64,000 nt of DNA from Bosea beijingensis (GCF_030758975.1 NZ_CP132359.1:2248811-2312810), one strand, 5' to 3'; positions 36,482 to 48,184 are shown, numbered from the stretch's first letter. Numbers and translations are program-made. The notes: generated from the letters alone by a model not told the origin.

Positions 36482-36716
36482 CAGTCCAATCGTCTTCGTA
36501 CTCTTGTGAACGGCGCCCATGGGCGCAGGGTATTCGCGGCCGGATGTGCCGCCCGTCTCCGGAACGCCCATCGGGGCGCTCGGGGGAAGGGCGGCGGCGG
36601 GCCATCGAGGCTCGCCGCCTCAAGACCGAAAAGTGGAACCCACTTTTCGGAAAAATCAGATGCTTCAGCAACTAGCGAGATCATCGCGCGTCCATCGACG
36701 CGCGATGATCGAAGTA

Positions 36717-39237
<2,521 letters not shown>

Positions 39238-39573
39238 CGATCCGACATGCTCCTCAATCAACCTGCATGGGAACCGACCGGCCTTGCCCCACGCATGAAG
39301 GGGCGACCGCGAAGTCGCCTCATTCTTCGAGATTGCGATAAATCAAAGATCACGCTTGCGCCAGAGGGGCAATGAAGACTGCCCCCATCCACCATGCGGC
39401 ATAATCGCACGAGGCCTTGAAGTCGGCTGCGAACGGCTGTGCTGCCTTGACAGGACCCACCCTGCATGGTCCGAACGCATTTTATGTTGAGGAGCGGCGG
39501 GATTCTCTGGCGCGGTCGGCGTTTTGCCCGAATTCTGCGCTTCTGCTGCGGTTCAAGGTCCGGTTTGTAAGGG
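39238..39573. other. Gap between ctaC and the IalB gene
   Basis: 336 bases without a supported gene. It must hold the promoter of the leftward oxidase cluster and that of the rightward IalB pair. TTGACA at 39447-39452 is a -35-like hexamer on the plus strand, but I see no good -10 at the right spacing. An FNR/FixK-like motif at 39333-39346 is listed separately. Confidence 0.6.
39333..39346. promoter_or_regulatory. Weak FNR/FixK-like box upstream of ctaC
   Basis: TTGCGATAAATCAA matches TTGA-N6-TCAA in seven of eight positions and lies 96 bp upstream of the ctaC start. FNR/FixK-type regulators control terminal oxidases in this class. A single mismatched box is weak evidence. Confidence 0.3.
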
Positions 39574-40092
39574 ATGGCAGGGATGATGAGGATCATCGGA
39601 GCGCTGGGCGCGCTGGCGCTGGCGCTCATGGGGACGAGCCTCGCCGCCGGCTCCGCTTTCGCGCAGGGCGCGGTGCGCTCCACACATGGCGACTGGCAGA
39701 TGCGCTGTGAGGTGCCGCCCGGCGCGAAGGCCGAGCAATGCGCGCTCGTGCAGAACGTCGCGGCCGAGGATCGGCCGAATCTGACGCTGCTCGTCATCGT
39801 GCTGAAGACGGCGGACCAGAAGAGCCGGCTCCTGCGCGTCGTCGCCCCGCTCGGCGTGCTGCTGCCTTCGGGCCTCGGCCTCAAGATCGACGACAAGGAT
39901 ATCGGCCGCGCCGGCTTCGTGCGCTGCCTGACCACCGGTTGCGTCGCCGAGGTCGTCATGGACGATACCCTGCTCGGCCAGCTCAAGGGCGGAAAGAGCG
40001 CGACTTTCATCGTATTCCAGACGCCGGAAGAGGGGGTGGGCGTGCCCGTCTCCCTCAATGGCTTCGGCCCGGGCGTGGAGGCGCTGCCGTGA
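39574..40092 (+). CDS. Invasion-associated locus B (IalB) family protein
   Basis: An exported 172-residue protein: signal peptide (IIGALGALALALMGTSLAAG, ending AFAQG), then the IalB pattern HGDWQMRCEVPPGAKAEQCALVQ with two cysteines, and VRCLTTGCVAEVVMDDTLL with two more. IalB-type proteins are named for Bartonella invasion but are widespread in non-pathogenic relatives; the role here is not predictable. Several close ATGs (39574, 39583, 39586) are all possible. Its stop overlaps the start of the lipoprotein gene. Confidence 0.9.
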   Translation: MAGMMRIIGALGALALALMGTSLAAGSAFAQGAVRSTHGDWQMRCEVPPGAKAEQCALVQNVAAEDRPNLTLLVIVLKTADQKSRLLRVVAPLGVLLPSGLGLKIDDKDIGRAGFVRCLTTGCVAEVVMDDTLLGQLKGGKSATFIVFQTPEEGVGVPVSLNGFGPGVEALP

Positions 40093-40688
40093 TCGATCAA
40101 ACTCTTCGCCAGGGCCGCTGGCTCGCCTTGCCGCTGCTGTGCCTCGGTCTTGCCGGCTGCGGTTCGGGCTCGTCCTCTTCCGCGGGCAACACCGCGCTCA
40201 ACGTCATCATGTTCCAGTCCGCTACGCCGCCGCCGGCCGATCAGTTGCCGAAGGACGACGAGGATGGGACTCTGGTCTGCCCCGACGTCATCATTGCCGA
40301 TGGCGGCGCCGCGATCCGCGCTCAATCCGGGCAGGATTCGAGCGGCCTGCGCTACCAGATCTCGATCGCCAATGTCGCGCGCCAGTGTACGGCGACGGGC
40401 AACGGTGCCTTCGCTCTCAAGGTCGGCGTCGAGGGCAGGGTGCTGCTCGGCCCGGCTGGCAGCCCCGGCAATTACGGCGCGACCCTGACCACCACCGTGA
40501 CGCGCGCCAACAAGGTCATCGGCAAGCGCAGCGCGCGTGTCGGCGCGGCGATTCCGTCCGGCCAGAGCGGCGCCGACTTCACCCATATCGAGGACGGCAT
40601 TCTGGTGCCGGCCGGCCAGGGCGATGTCGAGATCTTCGTCAGTCTGGGTGGCGGCGGGCCTGCAGCGCCGGCACGCCGGCGTCGCTGA
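40089..40688 (+). CDS. Lipoprotein of unknown function
   Basis: A 199-residue lipoprotein. The GTG at 40089 overlaps the IalB stop (GTGA) and gives MIDQTLRQGRWLALPLLCLG then LAGC, a canonical lipobox. The mature N-terminus is Gly/Ser-rich (GSGSSSSAGN), probably a linker, followed by a beta-rich body with two cysteines (LVCPDV and RQCTAT). It ends in a short basic tail (PARRRR). The coupling to IalB suggests joint envelope function. I recognise no family. Confidence 0.85.
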   Translation: MIDQTLRQGRWLALPLLCLGLAGCGSGSSSSAGNTALNVIMFQSATPPPADQLPKDDEDGTLVCPDVIIADGGAAIRAQSGQDSSGLRYQISIANVARQCTATGNGAFALKVGVEGRVLLGPAGSPGNYGATLTTTVTRANKVIGKRSARVGAAIPSGQSGADFTHIEDGILVPAGQGDVEIFVSLGGGGPAAPARRRR

Positions 40689-40725
40689 CAAAGCTGCTTT
40701 GCCGTGAAAGACAATGGCGCGCCGA

Positions 40726-40753
40726 TTGACTCGGTCGGCGCGTCTTGTATCTG
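40726..40753 (+). promoter_or_regulatory. Predicted promoter of the glycine riboswitch transcript
   Basis: TTGACT (40726-40731) and TATCTG (40748-40753) are separated by 16 bases, close to the sigma-70-type spacing. The start of transcription would fall near 40760, just before the first aptamer. Confidence 0.5.
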
Positions 40754-40770
40754 TGCCCTAGCCGCATATC

Positions 40771-40964
40771 CCCGCGGGAGAGACCGGGCTTCGAGCCCGG
40801 CGCCGAAGGCGCAACCGCCCCGGAAACGCTCAGGCAAAAGGGCCGCTGGGGATTTGGCGCTCTGGAAAGCGGCGGGCAGCGATGCCCGCCCACCGACGGG
40901 TGTAACTCGTGCGATCTTATGGGTCGGGCGGGGAAATCTCTCAGGTGCCGAGACAGAGGGGGCG
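40771..40964 (+). promoter_or_regulatory. Tandem glycine riboswitch
   Basis: Two consecutive glycine aptamers upstream of gcvT. The first (about 40771-40851) has GGGAGAGACCGG, GCCGAAGGCGCAA and CGCTCAGGCAAAAGGGC. The second (about 40857-40964) has TCTGGAAAGCGG, CACCGACGGGTGTAA and ATCTCTCAGGTGCCGAGACAGAGGG, with GCGCTCTG pairing to CAGAGGGGGCGC as the closing stem. Tandem glycine riboswitches usually activate gcv operons when glycine is abundant; a short hairpin (GGAC-ACTATC-GTCC) and the gcvT ribosome-binding site follow. Confidence 0.93.
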
Positions 40965-41017
40965 CGTTCCGGACACTATCGTCCGGGGCTTGCGCTTGAC
41001 TCTGGGAGGGGCACGCC

Positions 41018-42172
41018 ATGGCTGCCGAGGCCAATACCGATACCGCTGGCGCGGCTGCGCCGCTGAAGACACCGCTGCATGCGCGCCACGTCGCGCTCGG
41101 CGCCCGCATGGTGCCCTTCGCCGGCTACGACATGCCGGTGCAGTATCCGGCGGGCATCCTCACCGAGCATAACTGGACGCGCGAGAAGGCCGGGCTCTTC
41201 GACGTCTCGCATATGGGCCAGTGCTTCCTGATCGGCCCCGATCACGAGACGACGGCGAAGGCGCTGGAAGCGCTGATTCCCGCCGATATCGTCAATCTCG
41301 CCCCCGGCAAGCAGCGCTATTCGCAGCTCCTCAACGAGGAAGGCGGCATCCTCGACGACTTGATGATCACGCGCTCGATCGATCCCGACGAGGACGGCGC
41401 GCTCTATCTTGTCGTCAACGCAGCCTGCAAGGACGCCGACTACGCCCATATCGAGACTCGCCTGCCGGCCAATGTGAGGCTGGTCAAGGCCGAGCATCGC
41501 GGCCTGATCGCGCTGCAGGGCCCGGGTGCCGAAGCGGCGCTGGCCGCCATCGCGCCGGAAGCTGCCGAGATGGGCTTCATGTCCTCGCGCACCATGAAGG
41601 TCGCGGGAATCAAGGCGAATGTCAGCCGCTCAGGCTATACCGGCGAGGACGGCTACGAGATTTCCGCAGCCGCCAACAGGATCGGCGAGATCTGGGACAC
41701 GCTGCTGCTCGACGGCAACGTCAAGCCGATCGGGTTGGGCGCCCGCGATTCGCTGCGCCTCGAAGCCGGCCTGTGCCTCTATGGCCATGACATCGACACC
41801 ACCACTTCGCCGATCGAGGCCGCGCTCAACTGGTCGATCCAGAAACGCCGCCGCGAGGAAGGCGGTTTCCCCGGCGCCGCGCGCGTCCAGCGCGAATTGG
41901 CCGAGGGCGTCTCCCGCATCCGCGTCGGCTTGAAGCCGGAAGGCCGCGCTCCCGCCCGCGAGGGCACCGAGATCGCGACGCCCGAGGGCGAGGTGATCGG
42001 CGTCGTGACGTCCGGCGGTTTCGGCCCGACGCTCAACGGCCCCTGCGCCATGGGTTATGTCGCCAAGGCCCATTCCGCGCCGGGCACCCAGCTCAACCTG
42101 ATCGTGCGCGGCAAGCCGCTGCCGGCCGTCGTGGCGACGATGCCCTTCGTGCCGAACGGCTACAAGCGCTGA
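41018..42172 (+). CDS. gcvT: Glycine cleavage system T protein (aminomethyltransferase)
   Basis: Transfers the methylene unit from the H-protein lipoyl arm to tetrahydrofolate, releasing ammonia. The 384-residue protein has [42 protein letters not shown] and [12 protein letters not shown], all GcvT motifs, and [21 protein letters not shown] in the C-terminal half. ATG 41018 has GGGAGGGG upstream. First gene under the glycine riboswitch. Confidence 0.97.
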   Translation: MAAEANTDTAGAAAPLKTPLHARHVALGARMVPFAGYDMPVQYPAGILTEHNWTREKAGLFDVSHMGQCFLIGPDHETTAKALEALIPADIVNLAPGKQRYSQLLNEEGGILDDLMITRSIDPDEDGALYLVVNAACKDADYAHIETRLPANVRLVKAEHRGLIALQGPGAEAALAAIAPEAAEMGFMSSRTMKVAGIKANVSRSGYTGEDGYEISAAANRIGEIWDTLLLDGNVKPIGLGARDSLRLEAGLCLYGHDIDTTTSPIEAALNWSIQKRRREEGGFPGAARVQRELAEGVSRIRVGLKPEGRAPAREGTEIATPEGEVIGVVTSGGFGPTLNGPCAMGYVAKAHSAPGTQLNLIVRGKPLPAVVATMPFVPNGYKR

Positions 42173-42207
42173 ACTCTTTTCGAGACAACCGACGCCAGGA
42201 GGAAACC

Positions 42208-42582
42208 ATGGCCGAGACCCGTTACAGCAAGGACCACGAGTATATCCGCATCGAGGGTGACGTCGGCACCGTCGGCATCTCCGACTACGCCCAGTCGCAG
42301 CTCGGCGACGTCGTCTTCGTCGAGCTCCCGAGCGTCGGCAAGGCGCTGTCCAAGGGCGGCGAAGCTGCCGTGGTCGAGAGCGTCAAGGCCGCCTCCGAAG
42401 TCTACGCCCCGGTCTCCGGCGAGGTCGTCGAGGTCAATGGCGAGCTCGAGGGCGCGCCCGGCACCGTCAACGAGGACCCGGCCGGCAAGGGCTGGTTTCT
42501 GAAGATCAAGATCAAGGACGCCGGCGAGCTCGACGCGCTGATGAGCGAGGCCGAGTACCAGGACTACGTGAAGTCGCTCTGA
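42208..42582 (+). CDS. gcvH: Glycine cleavage system H protein
   Basis: The 124-residue lipoyl-carrier protein, shuttling aminomethyl between P and T. It has [31 protein letters not shown] and the lipoylation site in [19 protein letters not shown] (Lys in ESVKAAS). It follows gcvT after 35 bp with AGGAGG before the ATG. Confidence 0.98.
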   Translation: MAETRYSKDHEYIRIEGDVGTVGISDYAQSQLGDVVFVELPSVGKALSKGGEAAVVESVKAASEVYAPVSGEVVEVNGELEGAPGTVNEDPAGKGWFLKIKIKDAGELDALMSEAEYQDYVKSL

Positions 42583-42671
42583 TCGCGGTCTTCCCGCACG
42601 CGCTGCGGCACGTCAGTGCTACTGCGCAGATGCGGGGCCGTCTTCCGAAAGAGGCGCCTTCTCGTCGCACG

Positions 42672-42718
42672 ATCCCGTGTCTGCGCAGCGGCATTCCATG
42701 CCGCAGCGCGCACGGGAT
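42672..42718. repeat. Imperfect palindrome before gcvPA
   Basis: ATCCCGTG on the left and CACGGGAT on the right close an almost symmetrical 47-bp hairpin whose inner arms are GCGGCAT and ATGCCGC around TCC. It sits in the 160-bp gcvH-gcvPA gap. It may be an intergenic repeat of the REP type or a processing/attenuation hairpin inside the operon. Confidence 0.6.
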
Positions 42719-42742
42719 GACACCCCGAAACGGAATCACCCC

Positions 42743-44083
42743 ATGCGCTATCTCCCGCTCACCGATATCGACCGCGAGGACATGCTCGCGCGGATCGGCG
42801 TCTCCGATGTCGACGCGCTGTTCAGCGACGTGCCGGCCGGCAAGCTACTGAAGGCCCCGGTCGATCTGCCCCGCGCCAAGGGCGAGCTCGAGGTCGAGCG
42901 CATCCTCGGCAAGATGGCCGGCAAGAACACCGCCGCCTCGGCTGTGCCGTTCTTCGTTGGTGCCGGAGCCTACAAGCACCATGTCCCGGCGACGGTGGAT
43001 CACCTGATCCAGCGCTCGGAATTCCTGACCAGCTATACGCCCTATCAGCCCGAGATCGCGCAGGGCACGCTGCAATATCTCTTCGAGTTCCAGACCCAGG
43101 TCGCCGCCCTGACCGGCATGGAGGTCGCCAACGCCTCTATGTATGACGGCTCGACCGGCACCGGCGAGGCCGTGCTGATGGCGCATCGCGTCACCAGGCG
43201 TCGCAAGGCGGTGCTCTCCGGCGGCCTGCATCCGCATTACACCGCGGTCGTCGAGACCCTCTCCGAGATGGCCAATGACGAGGTCGTGGCCCTGACGCCC
43301 GACGTCTCGGCCAGCGAGGATATTCTTTCCCAGATCGACGACAGCACGTCCTGCGTCGTCGTCCAGTCGCCGGACGTGTTCGGCAACCTGCGCGACCTGA
43401 AGCCGATCGCCGAGAAGGCCCATGCCCATGGCGCCCTGCTGATCGCGGTCTTCACCGAGGTCGTCTCGCTCGGCGCCGTCGTGCCGCCGGGTGCGCAGGA
43501 CGCCGATATCGTCGTCGGCGAGGGCCAGTCGATCGGCAATGCCCTGAATTTCGGCGGCCCGTATGTCGGCCTCTTCGCCGCCAAGTCCAAATATATCCGC
43601 CAGATGCCGGGCCGGCTCTGCGGCGAGACCGTCGATTCGACCGGTCAGCGCGGCTTCGTGCTGACGCTCTCGACCCGCGAGCAGCATATCCGCCGCGACA
43701 AGGCGACCTCGAACATCTGCACCAATTCCGGCCTCTGCGTGCTGGCCTTCACCATCCACATGACGCTGCTGGGCCAGACCGGCCTCGCCCGTCTTGCGGA
43801 AGTGAACCACGCCAATGCCGTGAAGCTCGCCGACGCGCTCGCGGGCGTCGAGGGCGTGGCCGTCCTCAACGACAGCTTCTTCAACGAGTTCACCGTGAAG
43901 CTGAAGAAGCCCGCCGCCGAGGTCGTCGAGGTGCTCGCCGCCAAGGGCATTCTGGCCGGCGTTCCCGTCTCGCGGCTCCTGCCCCGGGCCGGACTGGACG
44001 ACCTGCTGATCGTCGCCTCGACCGAGGTGAATACCGATGAAGATCGGGCGGCCCTCGTGGCGGCGCTCGTGGAGGTGCTGTGA
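42743..44083 (+). CDS. gcvPA: Glycine dehydrogenase (decarboxylating) subunit 1
   Basis: N-terminal half of the split P-protein, 446 residues. It has [19 protein letters not shown] at the start, [43 protein letters not shown] and [19 protein letters not shown]. The active PLP lysine lies in the other subunit (gcvPB), as expected for the split type. I took ATG 42743; an in-frame ATG at 42677 lies inside the repeat-like gap. Confidence 0.96.
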   Translation: MRYLPLTDIDREDMLARIGVSDVDALFSDVPAGKLLKAPVDLPRAKGELEVERILGKMAGKNTAASAVPFFVGAGAYKHHVPATVDHLIQRSEFLTSYTPYQPEIAQGTLQYLFEFQTQVAALTGMEVANASMYDGSTGTGEAVLMAHRVTRRRKAVLSGGLHPHYTAVVETLSEMANDEVVALTPDVSASEDILSQIDDSTSCVVVQSPDVFGNLRDLKPIAEKAHAHGALLIAVFTEVVSLGAVVPPGAQDADIVVGEGQSIGNALNFGGPYVGLFAAKSKYIRQMPGRLCGETVDSTGQRGFVLTLSTREQHIRRDKATSNICTNSGLCVLAFTIHMTLLGQTGLARLAEVNHANAVKLADALAGVEGVAVLNDSFFNEFTVKLKKPAAEVVEVLAAKGILAGVPVSRLLPRAGLDDLLIVASTEVNTDEDRAALVAALVEVL

Positions 44084-45654
44084 TGTTGAACCGTCAGGGA
44101 CGTCCCACCCAGGCCGGCGAGGCCTCGCATGAAGAGCACCTCACCTTCACCGGCAACAAGGCTCTCCAGCAGGTCGAGCCGCTGATCTTCGAGATCGGCC
44201 ATCATGAGTCGACCGGCGTCGATATCGACAAGCCGGCGCCCTTCAAGTCACGCCTCGGCAAGCATGCCCGCCAGGGCGAGATTGGCCTGCCCGGCCTCTC
44301 CGAGCCCGAGACGATGCGCCACTTCGTGCGCCTCAGCCAGAAGAACTACGGCATCGATACCGGGCTCTTCCCGCTCGGCTCCTGCACGATGAAGCACAAT
44401 GCCCGCCTCAACGAGAAGGTGGCGCGGCTGCCGGGTTTCTCCGACGTGCATCCGCTCCAGCCGACCTCGACCGTGCCCGGCGCGCTCGACCTGATGCTCG
44501 AGCTCGCCCGCTACCTGATGACGCTGACCGGCATGCCGGCCGTGGCTCTTTCTCCGAAGGCCGGCGCCCATGGCGAGGCCTGCGGCATGATGGCGATCAA
44601 GGCTGCGATCGCCGCCAAGGGTGAGGGCGCGACCCGCAATGTCGTGCTCGTCCCCGAATCGGCCCATGGCACCAACCCGGCCACCGCAGCCCTGATCGGC
44701 TTCTCGGTGAAGGCGGTCCCGGCCCGTCCGGACGGCACCGTCGCGGTCGAGGACGTCAAGGCACTGCTCGGACCGGACATCGCCGCGATCATGCTGACCA
44801 ATCCGAACACCTGCGGCATCTTCGAGCCTCAGATCGTCGAGATCGCAGCGGCGATGCATGAGGCCGGCGCCTATTTCTACTGCGACGGCGCCAACTTCAA
44901 CGCGATCGTCGGCAAAGCCCGTCCGGGCGATCTCGGCGTCGATGCCATGCATATCAACCTGCACAAGACCTTCTCGACGCCCCATGGCGGCGGTGGTCCC
45001 GGTGCCGGCCCGGTGGTGCTCTCCGAGCGTCTGGCGCCCTTCGCGCCGGTGCCCTTCATCCATGTCGAGAACGGCAAGCCGCATCTGGTCGAGTCGCGCG
45101 GCGAGGCGCCGGCGGGCAACCAGCCCTTCGGCCGCATGACCGCCTTCCACGGCCAGATGGGCATGTATGTCCGCGCCTTGGCCTACATGTTGAGCCATGG
45201 CTCGGACGGCATGCGCCAGGCTTCCGAGGATGCGGTTCTCAATGCGAACTACATCCGCGCCGGGCTCAGTGACCTGATGTCGCTGCCCTTCCCGGACCAT
45301 CCGTCGATGCACGAGGTGTTGTTCGACGACGAATGGCTGAAGGGCTCGGGCGTCTCCACGCTCGATTTCGCCAAGGCGATGATCGACGAGGGCTACCACC
45401 CGATGACGGTTTATTTCCCGCTCGTCGTCCACGGCGCCATGCTGATCGAGCCGACCGAATCGGAATCGAAGGCGGCGCTCGACCTGTTCATCGCGACGCT
45501 GCGCGACCTCGCCATCGCGGCCAAGGGCAATGACAAGGAGCGCTTCACCAGCGCCCCGCATCACGCCCCGATCCGGCGCCTGGACGAGACCCGCGCCGCC
45601 CGTTCGCCGGTCCTGAAATGGGAAAAGCCGGCCGCGGCGAAGGCGGCGGAGTAA
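44083..45654 (+). CDS. gcvPB: Glycine dehydrogenase (decarboxylating) subunit 2
   Basis: Catalytic half of the split P-protein, 523 residues. It decarboxylates glycine and loads the aminomethyl group on GcvH. The PLP lysine is in NLHKTFSTPHGGGGPG, and other family motifs are GLFPLGSCTMKHNARLNEK and PESAHGTNPATA. The ATG at 44083 shares one base with the gcvPA stop (TGATG); a GTG at 44080 is also possible. Confidence 0.97.
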   Translation: MLNRQGRPTQAGEASHEEHLTFTGNKALQQVEPLIFEIGHHESTGVDIDKPAPFKSRLGKHARQGEIGLPGLSEPETMRHFVRLSQKNYGIDTGLFPLGSCTMKHNARLNEKVARLPGFSDVHPLQPTSTVPGALDLMLELARYLMTLTGMPAVALSPKAGAHGEACGMMAIKAAIAAKGEGATRNVVLVPESAHGTNPATAALIGFSVKAVPARPDGTVAVEDVKALLGPDIAAIMLTNPNTCGIFEPQIVEIAAAMHEAGAYFYCDGANFNAIVGKARPGDLGVDAMHINLHKTFSTPHGGGGPGAGPVVLSERLAPFAPVPFIHVENGKPHLVESRGEAPAGNQPFGRMTAFHGQMGMYVRALAYMLSHGSDGMRQASEDAVLNANYIRAGLSDLMSLPFPDHPSMHEVLFDDEWLKGSGVSTLDFAKAMIDEGYHPMTVYFPLVVHGAMLIEPTESESKAALDLFIATLRDLAIAAKGNDKERFTSAPHHAPIRRLDETRAARSPVLKWEKPAAAKAAE

Positions 45655-45743
45655 GAGGCCGCGAGCCATGCTGACGGCATTCGTCAGCATGGTGAGGACA
45701 TCCGCGGGTTCTTAAGCATTCCTTGACCATGTCGCGGAATGAT

Positions 45744-45777
45744 CCCCCGGTGCCGCTCTGTGCGGCCCGGGGGTTTT
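45744..45777 (+). terminator. Terminator after gcvPB, ending at the next start codon
   Basis: CCCCCGG then GCCGC pair with GCGGC then CCGGGGG around a TCTGT loop (one T bulge), followed by TTTT and, after one C, the ATG of the L,D-transpeptidase gene (45779). It is a strong Rho-independent terminator whose T-run and stem contain the only purine-rich region before that ATG. Confidence 0.85.
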
Positions 45778-45778
45778 C

Positions 45779-47041
45779 ATGTCTGCGCGTCCCTCCATCC
45801 TCGCTCTTGCGGCGGCTGCCCTGCTGGCCTCGACGGCGCTCGTGCGTGCCAACGAGCCGAGCTATGGCCCGAATACCTATGACCGCACTCTCGAGGCGTT
45901 GAGCGCCCATGAGGATGTCGCCAACCGTGGCGGCTGGCCCAAGGTGCCGGCGAGTGCCGCTTCCCTGAAGCCGGATTCGCAAGGGCCGGATGTCGTCGCG
46001 CTGAAGCAGCGCCTGCTCGCCAGCGGCGATCTCGCGCCGGAAGCCATGGCCGGCGATATCTATGATGCCAACGTGACCGAGGCCGTGAAGCACTTCCAGC
46101 GCCGTCACGGCCTGTCGGATCTCGGCACGGTCGGCCGCTTGACCCTCAAAGCGATGAACACGCCGGTCGAAGCGCGCCTGAACCAGCTCACCGCGACGCT
46201 GGAGCGCCTCAAGGGCAACGGCTTCAACTTCGCCAGCCGCTATGTCGTGGTGAACATTCCCGGCGCCAGCGTCGAGGCGGTCGAGAACGGCTCGGTCGCC
46301 CAGCGCCATCTCGCCGTTGTCGGCCGGCCGGACCGGCCGTCGCCGGTGATCCAGGCCAATATCACCTCGGTCAACCTGAACCCCTACTGGACGGCGCCGA
46401 TGTCGATCGTGAAGGCCGACATTATTCCGCAGATGCGGAAGGATCCGAGCTTCATCGCCAAGTCGAACATGAAGCTGCTCGGTGCCGAAAACAAGGAAAT
46501 CGACCCGGCGAGCGTCAACTGGGCGACCCTGAAGAACCCCTATTTCTACGTGCGTCAGGAGCCGGGCCCGACCAACTCGCTCGGTCAGATGAAGATCGAC
46601 ATGCCGAACAGCGATGCGGTCTACATGCACGACACGCCGAAAAAGGCGCTGTTCCGCAACGACGTGCGCTTCAATTCGTCCGGCTGCGCCCGCATCGAGG
46701 GCGTTCGTGACCTCGCGGCCTGGCTGCTTGAGGGTTCGGAATGGAACCGCCAGTCGATCGAGGACGAGATCGCGAAAGGCGAGCGCAAGAACATTGCGCT
46801 TAAGAAGCAGGTGCCGGTTGCCTGGGTATATCTGACAGGCTGGCAGGGCGCCGACGGGCAGGTCCAGTTCCGCGACGACATCTACGGGCTCGACACGCCG
46901 CAAGGCATCGTCACCTCGACGATCCAGGCCCGCAAGCCCAAGCCCAAGGCGACCGCCGCCGTTCCGCCGGCAAGGCCGCCTGCGGCGCCGAAGACCGCTG
47001 CGGGCAACCCCCCGGCTGCGCCGACCACCGCCAGCAACTGA
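45779..47041 (+). CDS. L,D-transpeptidase (YkuD) with peptidoglycan-binding domain
   Basis: A 420-residue exported enzyme that cross-links peptidoglycan (3-3 bonds) or anchors proteins. After a signal peptide (ILALAAAALLASTALVRA) comes a PG-binding region (DVVALKQRLLASGDL and AVKHFQRRHGLSDLGTVGRLTL, about 60-130). The YkuD domain (about 155-340) follows, with VYMHDTPKKALF and the catalytic Cys in RFNSSGCARIEGVRDLA. A Pro/Ala/Lys-rich C-terminal tail (about 380-420) may contact the wall. The start lies directly at the end of the gcvPB terminator. Confidence 0.93.
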   Translation: MSARPSILALAAAALLASTALVRANEPSYGPNTYDRTLEALSAHEDVANRGGWPKVPASAASLKPDSQGPDVVALKQRLLASGDLAPEAMAGDIYDANVTEAVKHFQRRHGLSDLGTVGRLTLKAMNTPVEARLNQLTATLERLKGNGFNFASRYVVVNIPGASVEAVENGSVAQRHLAVVGRPDRPSPVIQANITSVNLNPYWTAPMSIVKADIIPQMRKDPSFIAKSNMKLLGAENKEIDPASVNWATLKNPYFYVRQEPGPTNSLGQMKIDMPNSDAVYMHDTPKKALFRNDVRFNSSGCARIEGVRDLAAWLLEGSEWNRQSIEDEIAKGERKNIALKKQVPVAWVYLTGWQGADGQVQFRDDIYGLDTPQGIVTSTIQARKPKPKATAAVPPARPPAAPKTAAGNPPAAPTTASN

Positions 47042-47054
47042 GTCATATCGAACG

Positions 47055-47199
47055 CCACCTTTGTCATTCCGGGGCGCGCCATAGGCGCGAACCCGGAACC
47101 TACGACGGGGTGAGACATCAGGTGTTCGGTTGCCAGCGACTCACCCCGTCGCAGGTTCCGGGTTCTTCGCCCCGCGAAGCCCCGGAATGACAAAGGTGG
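47055..47199. repeat. Palindromic MITE-like element with 20-bp perfect terminal inverted repeats
   Basis: The left end CCACCTTTGTCATTCCGGGG (47055-47074) is perfectly complementary to CCCCGGAATGACAAAGGTGG (47180-47199). Inside, GAACCCGGAACCTACGACGG then GGTGAG pairs with CTCACC then CCGTCGCAGGTTCCGGGTTC (one mismatch) around a short loop. The whole 145-bp unit could fold as one long hairpin. No coding capacity is seen. A shorter relative is at 26046-26088. Flanking target duplications are not obvious. Confidence 0.75.
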
Positions 47200-47235
47200 T
47201 GTCGGCCTGGAAAGCTCCGCGGTAATCCGGGCAGC

Positions 47236-48042
47236 CTAAGGCTTCTTCAAAATCGCCATCACCGCGTCGATCGCCTCGGCGCGGGCCTTGGGGTCGCTGC
47301 CGATCGTGACCATGCCGTCGGGCCGCTGGGAGTAAGCCGCCTTGCGCTCGCGCAGGGGCAAGCTCGGGTGGTCGAAATCGTGATAGGCGCCCGGAAACCC
47401 GACGAAGCGCGCTCCGCCGCTGCGGGCCAGTTCCTCGCAAGGCGCCGCCGGCGTCCAGTCATCGGCGAGGCCCTGTAAGATCGCGGTATCCGTCTGCGCC
47501 TGCCAGCCGCGCTTCAGGATGACGCGGCAGCCGGGGTAGAAGGCGATGACATGACGCAGGCGCTTCGCCTCCGATGCACCGGCGACGCGCAGCGCCGTCG
47601 AGCCGCCATTCGACCAGCCGATCAGCGCTATGCGCTGCTTCATCGTGAAGCTCTGCTTGTCCAGCCAATCGATCGCGGCGAAGGCATCGCTCGCACGGCC
47701 CGCCGGTGTCAGCGAGCGCTCCCGGTCATTGCACAGCGCCTTGATGCCGCGAGGCCCGAAGCTGTCGACGAGGAGCACGGCATAGCCTGCGCTGGTCAGG
47801 CGCCGCGACCAGTCGCTTTCGCGGGCATTGATCTCGCCTGAGCGCGCATAGAGCCCGGCGCAGCCATGCAGGCCGATGACGACCGGGAAGGGGCCCGCTC
47901 CTGCCGGCCGCGCCAGCCAGCCGACGAGACCAACCGGATCGCGCGATGGGAACGCCACTTTCTCGAAGGCGCTCGCAGGGCTGAGTGACGCTGCGAGCGG
48001 GAAAAGTGCGATGACGCAAGCGCGAACAAGGCGGCCAATCAT
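47236..48042 (-). CDS. Secreted dienelactone-hydrolase-like alpha/beta hydrolase (paralog 2)
   Basis: A 268-residue exported hydrolase. The ATG at 48040-48042 with GAGGGAG upstream gives a signal peptide (ALFPLAASLSPASA). The mature part has VVIGLHGCAGLYAR, the nucleophile elbow LIGWSNGG, GLADDWTPAAPCEEL and GAYHDFDHPSLPLRER. It shares this architecture and several stretches (HGCxGL, DDWTPAAPC, HDFDHP) with 2539-3384, so the two are paralogs. The substrate is unknown. It stands alone between the palindromic element and the ATP synthase genes. Confidence 0.87.
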   Translation of the reverse strand: MIGRLVRACVIALFPLAASLSPASAFEKVAFPSRDPVGLVGWLARPAGAGPFPVVIGLHGCAGLYARSGEINARESDWSRRLTSAGYAVLLVDSFGPRGIKALCNDRERSLTPAGRASDAFAAIDWLDKQSFTMKQRIALIGWSNGGSTALRVAGASEAKRLRHVIAFYPGCRVILKRGWQAQTDTAILQGLADDWTPAAPCEELARSGGARFVGFPGAYHDFDHPSLPLRERKAAYSQRPDGMVTIGSDPKARAEAIDAVMAILKKP

Positions 48043-48128
48043 TCCGAAACTCCCTCGTTTCCGGAGGCGCTGCGGGCGAGCGTGGTCATCGTATCTCGCC
48101 CAGCGATCTGGGCGGGAGAGAGGCAAAG

Positions 48129-48158
48129 AAAAACGCCGCGGCCTTGCGGGCGCGGCGT
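48129..48158 (-). terminator. Rho-independent terminator after atpF
   Basis: On the minus strand ACGCCGCG pairs with CGCGGCGT around a short GC-rich loop, followed by five T (A-run at 48129-48133 on the plus strand). It lies 27 bp after the atpF stop and ends the F0 operon. Confidence 0.8.
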
Positions 48159-48184
48159 CATCATATCGAGCAATCGGCACTAGC

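Noticed and set aside
44248..45690. 480-codon frame opposite gcvPB
   Set aside because: Shadow of a gene with the full PLP motif and operon context.
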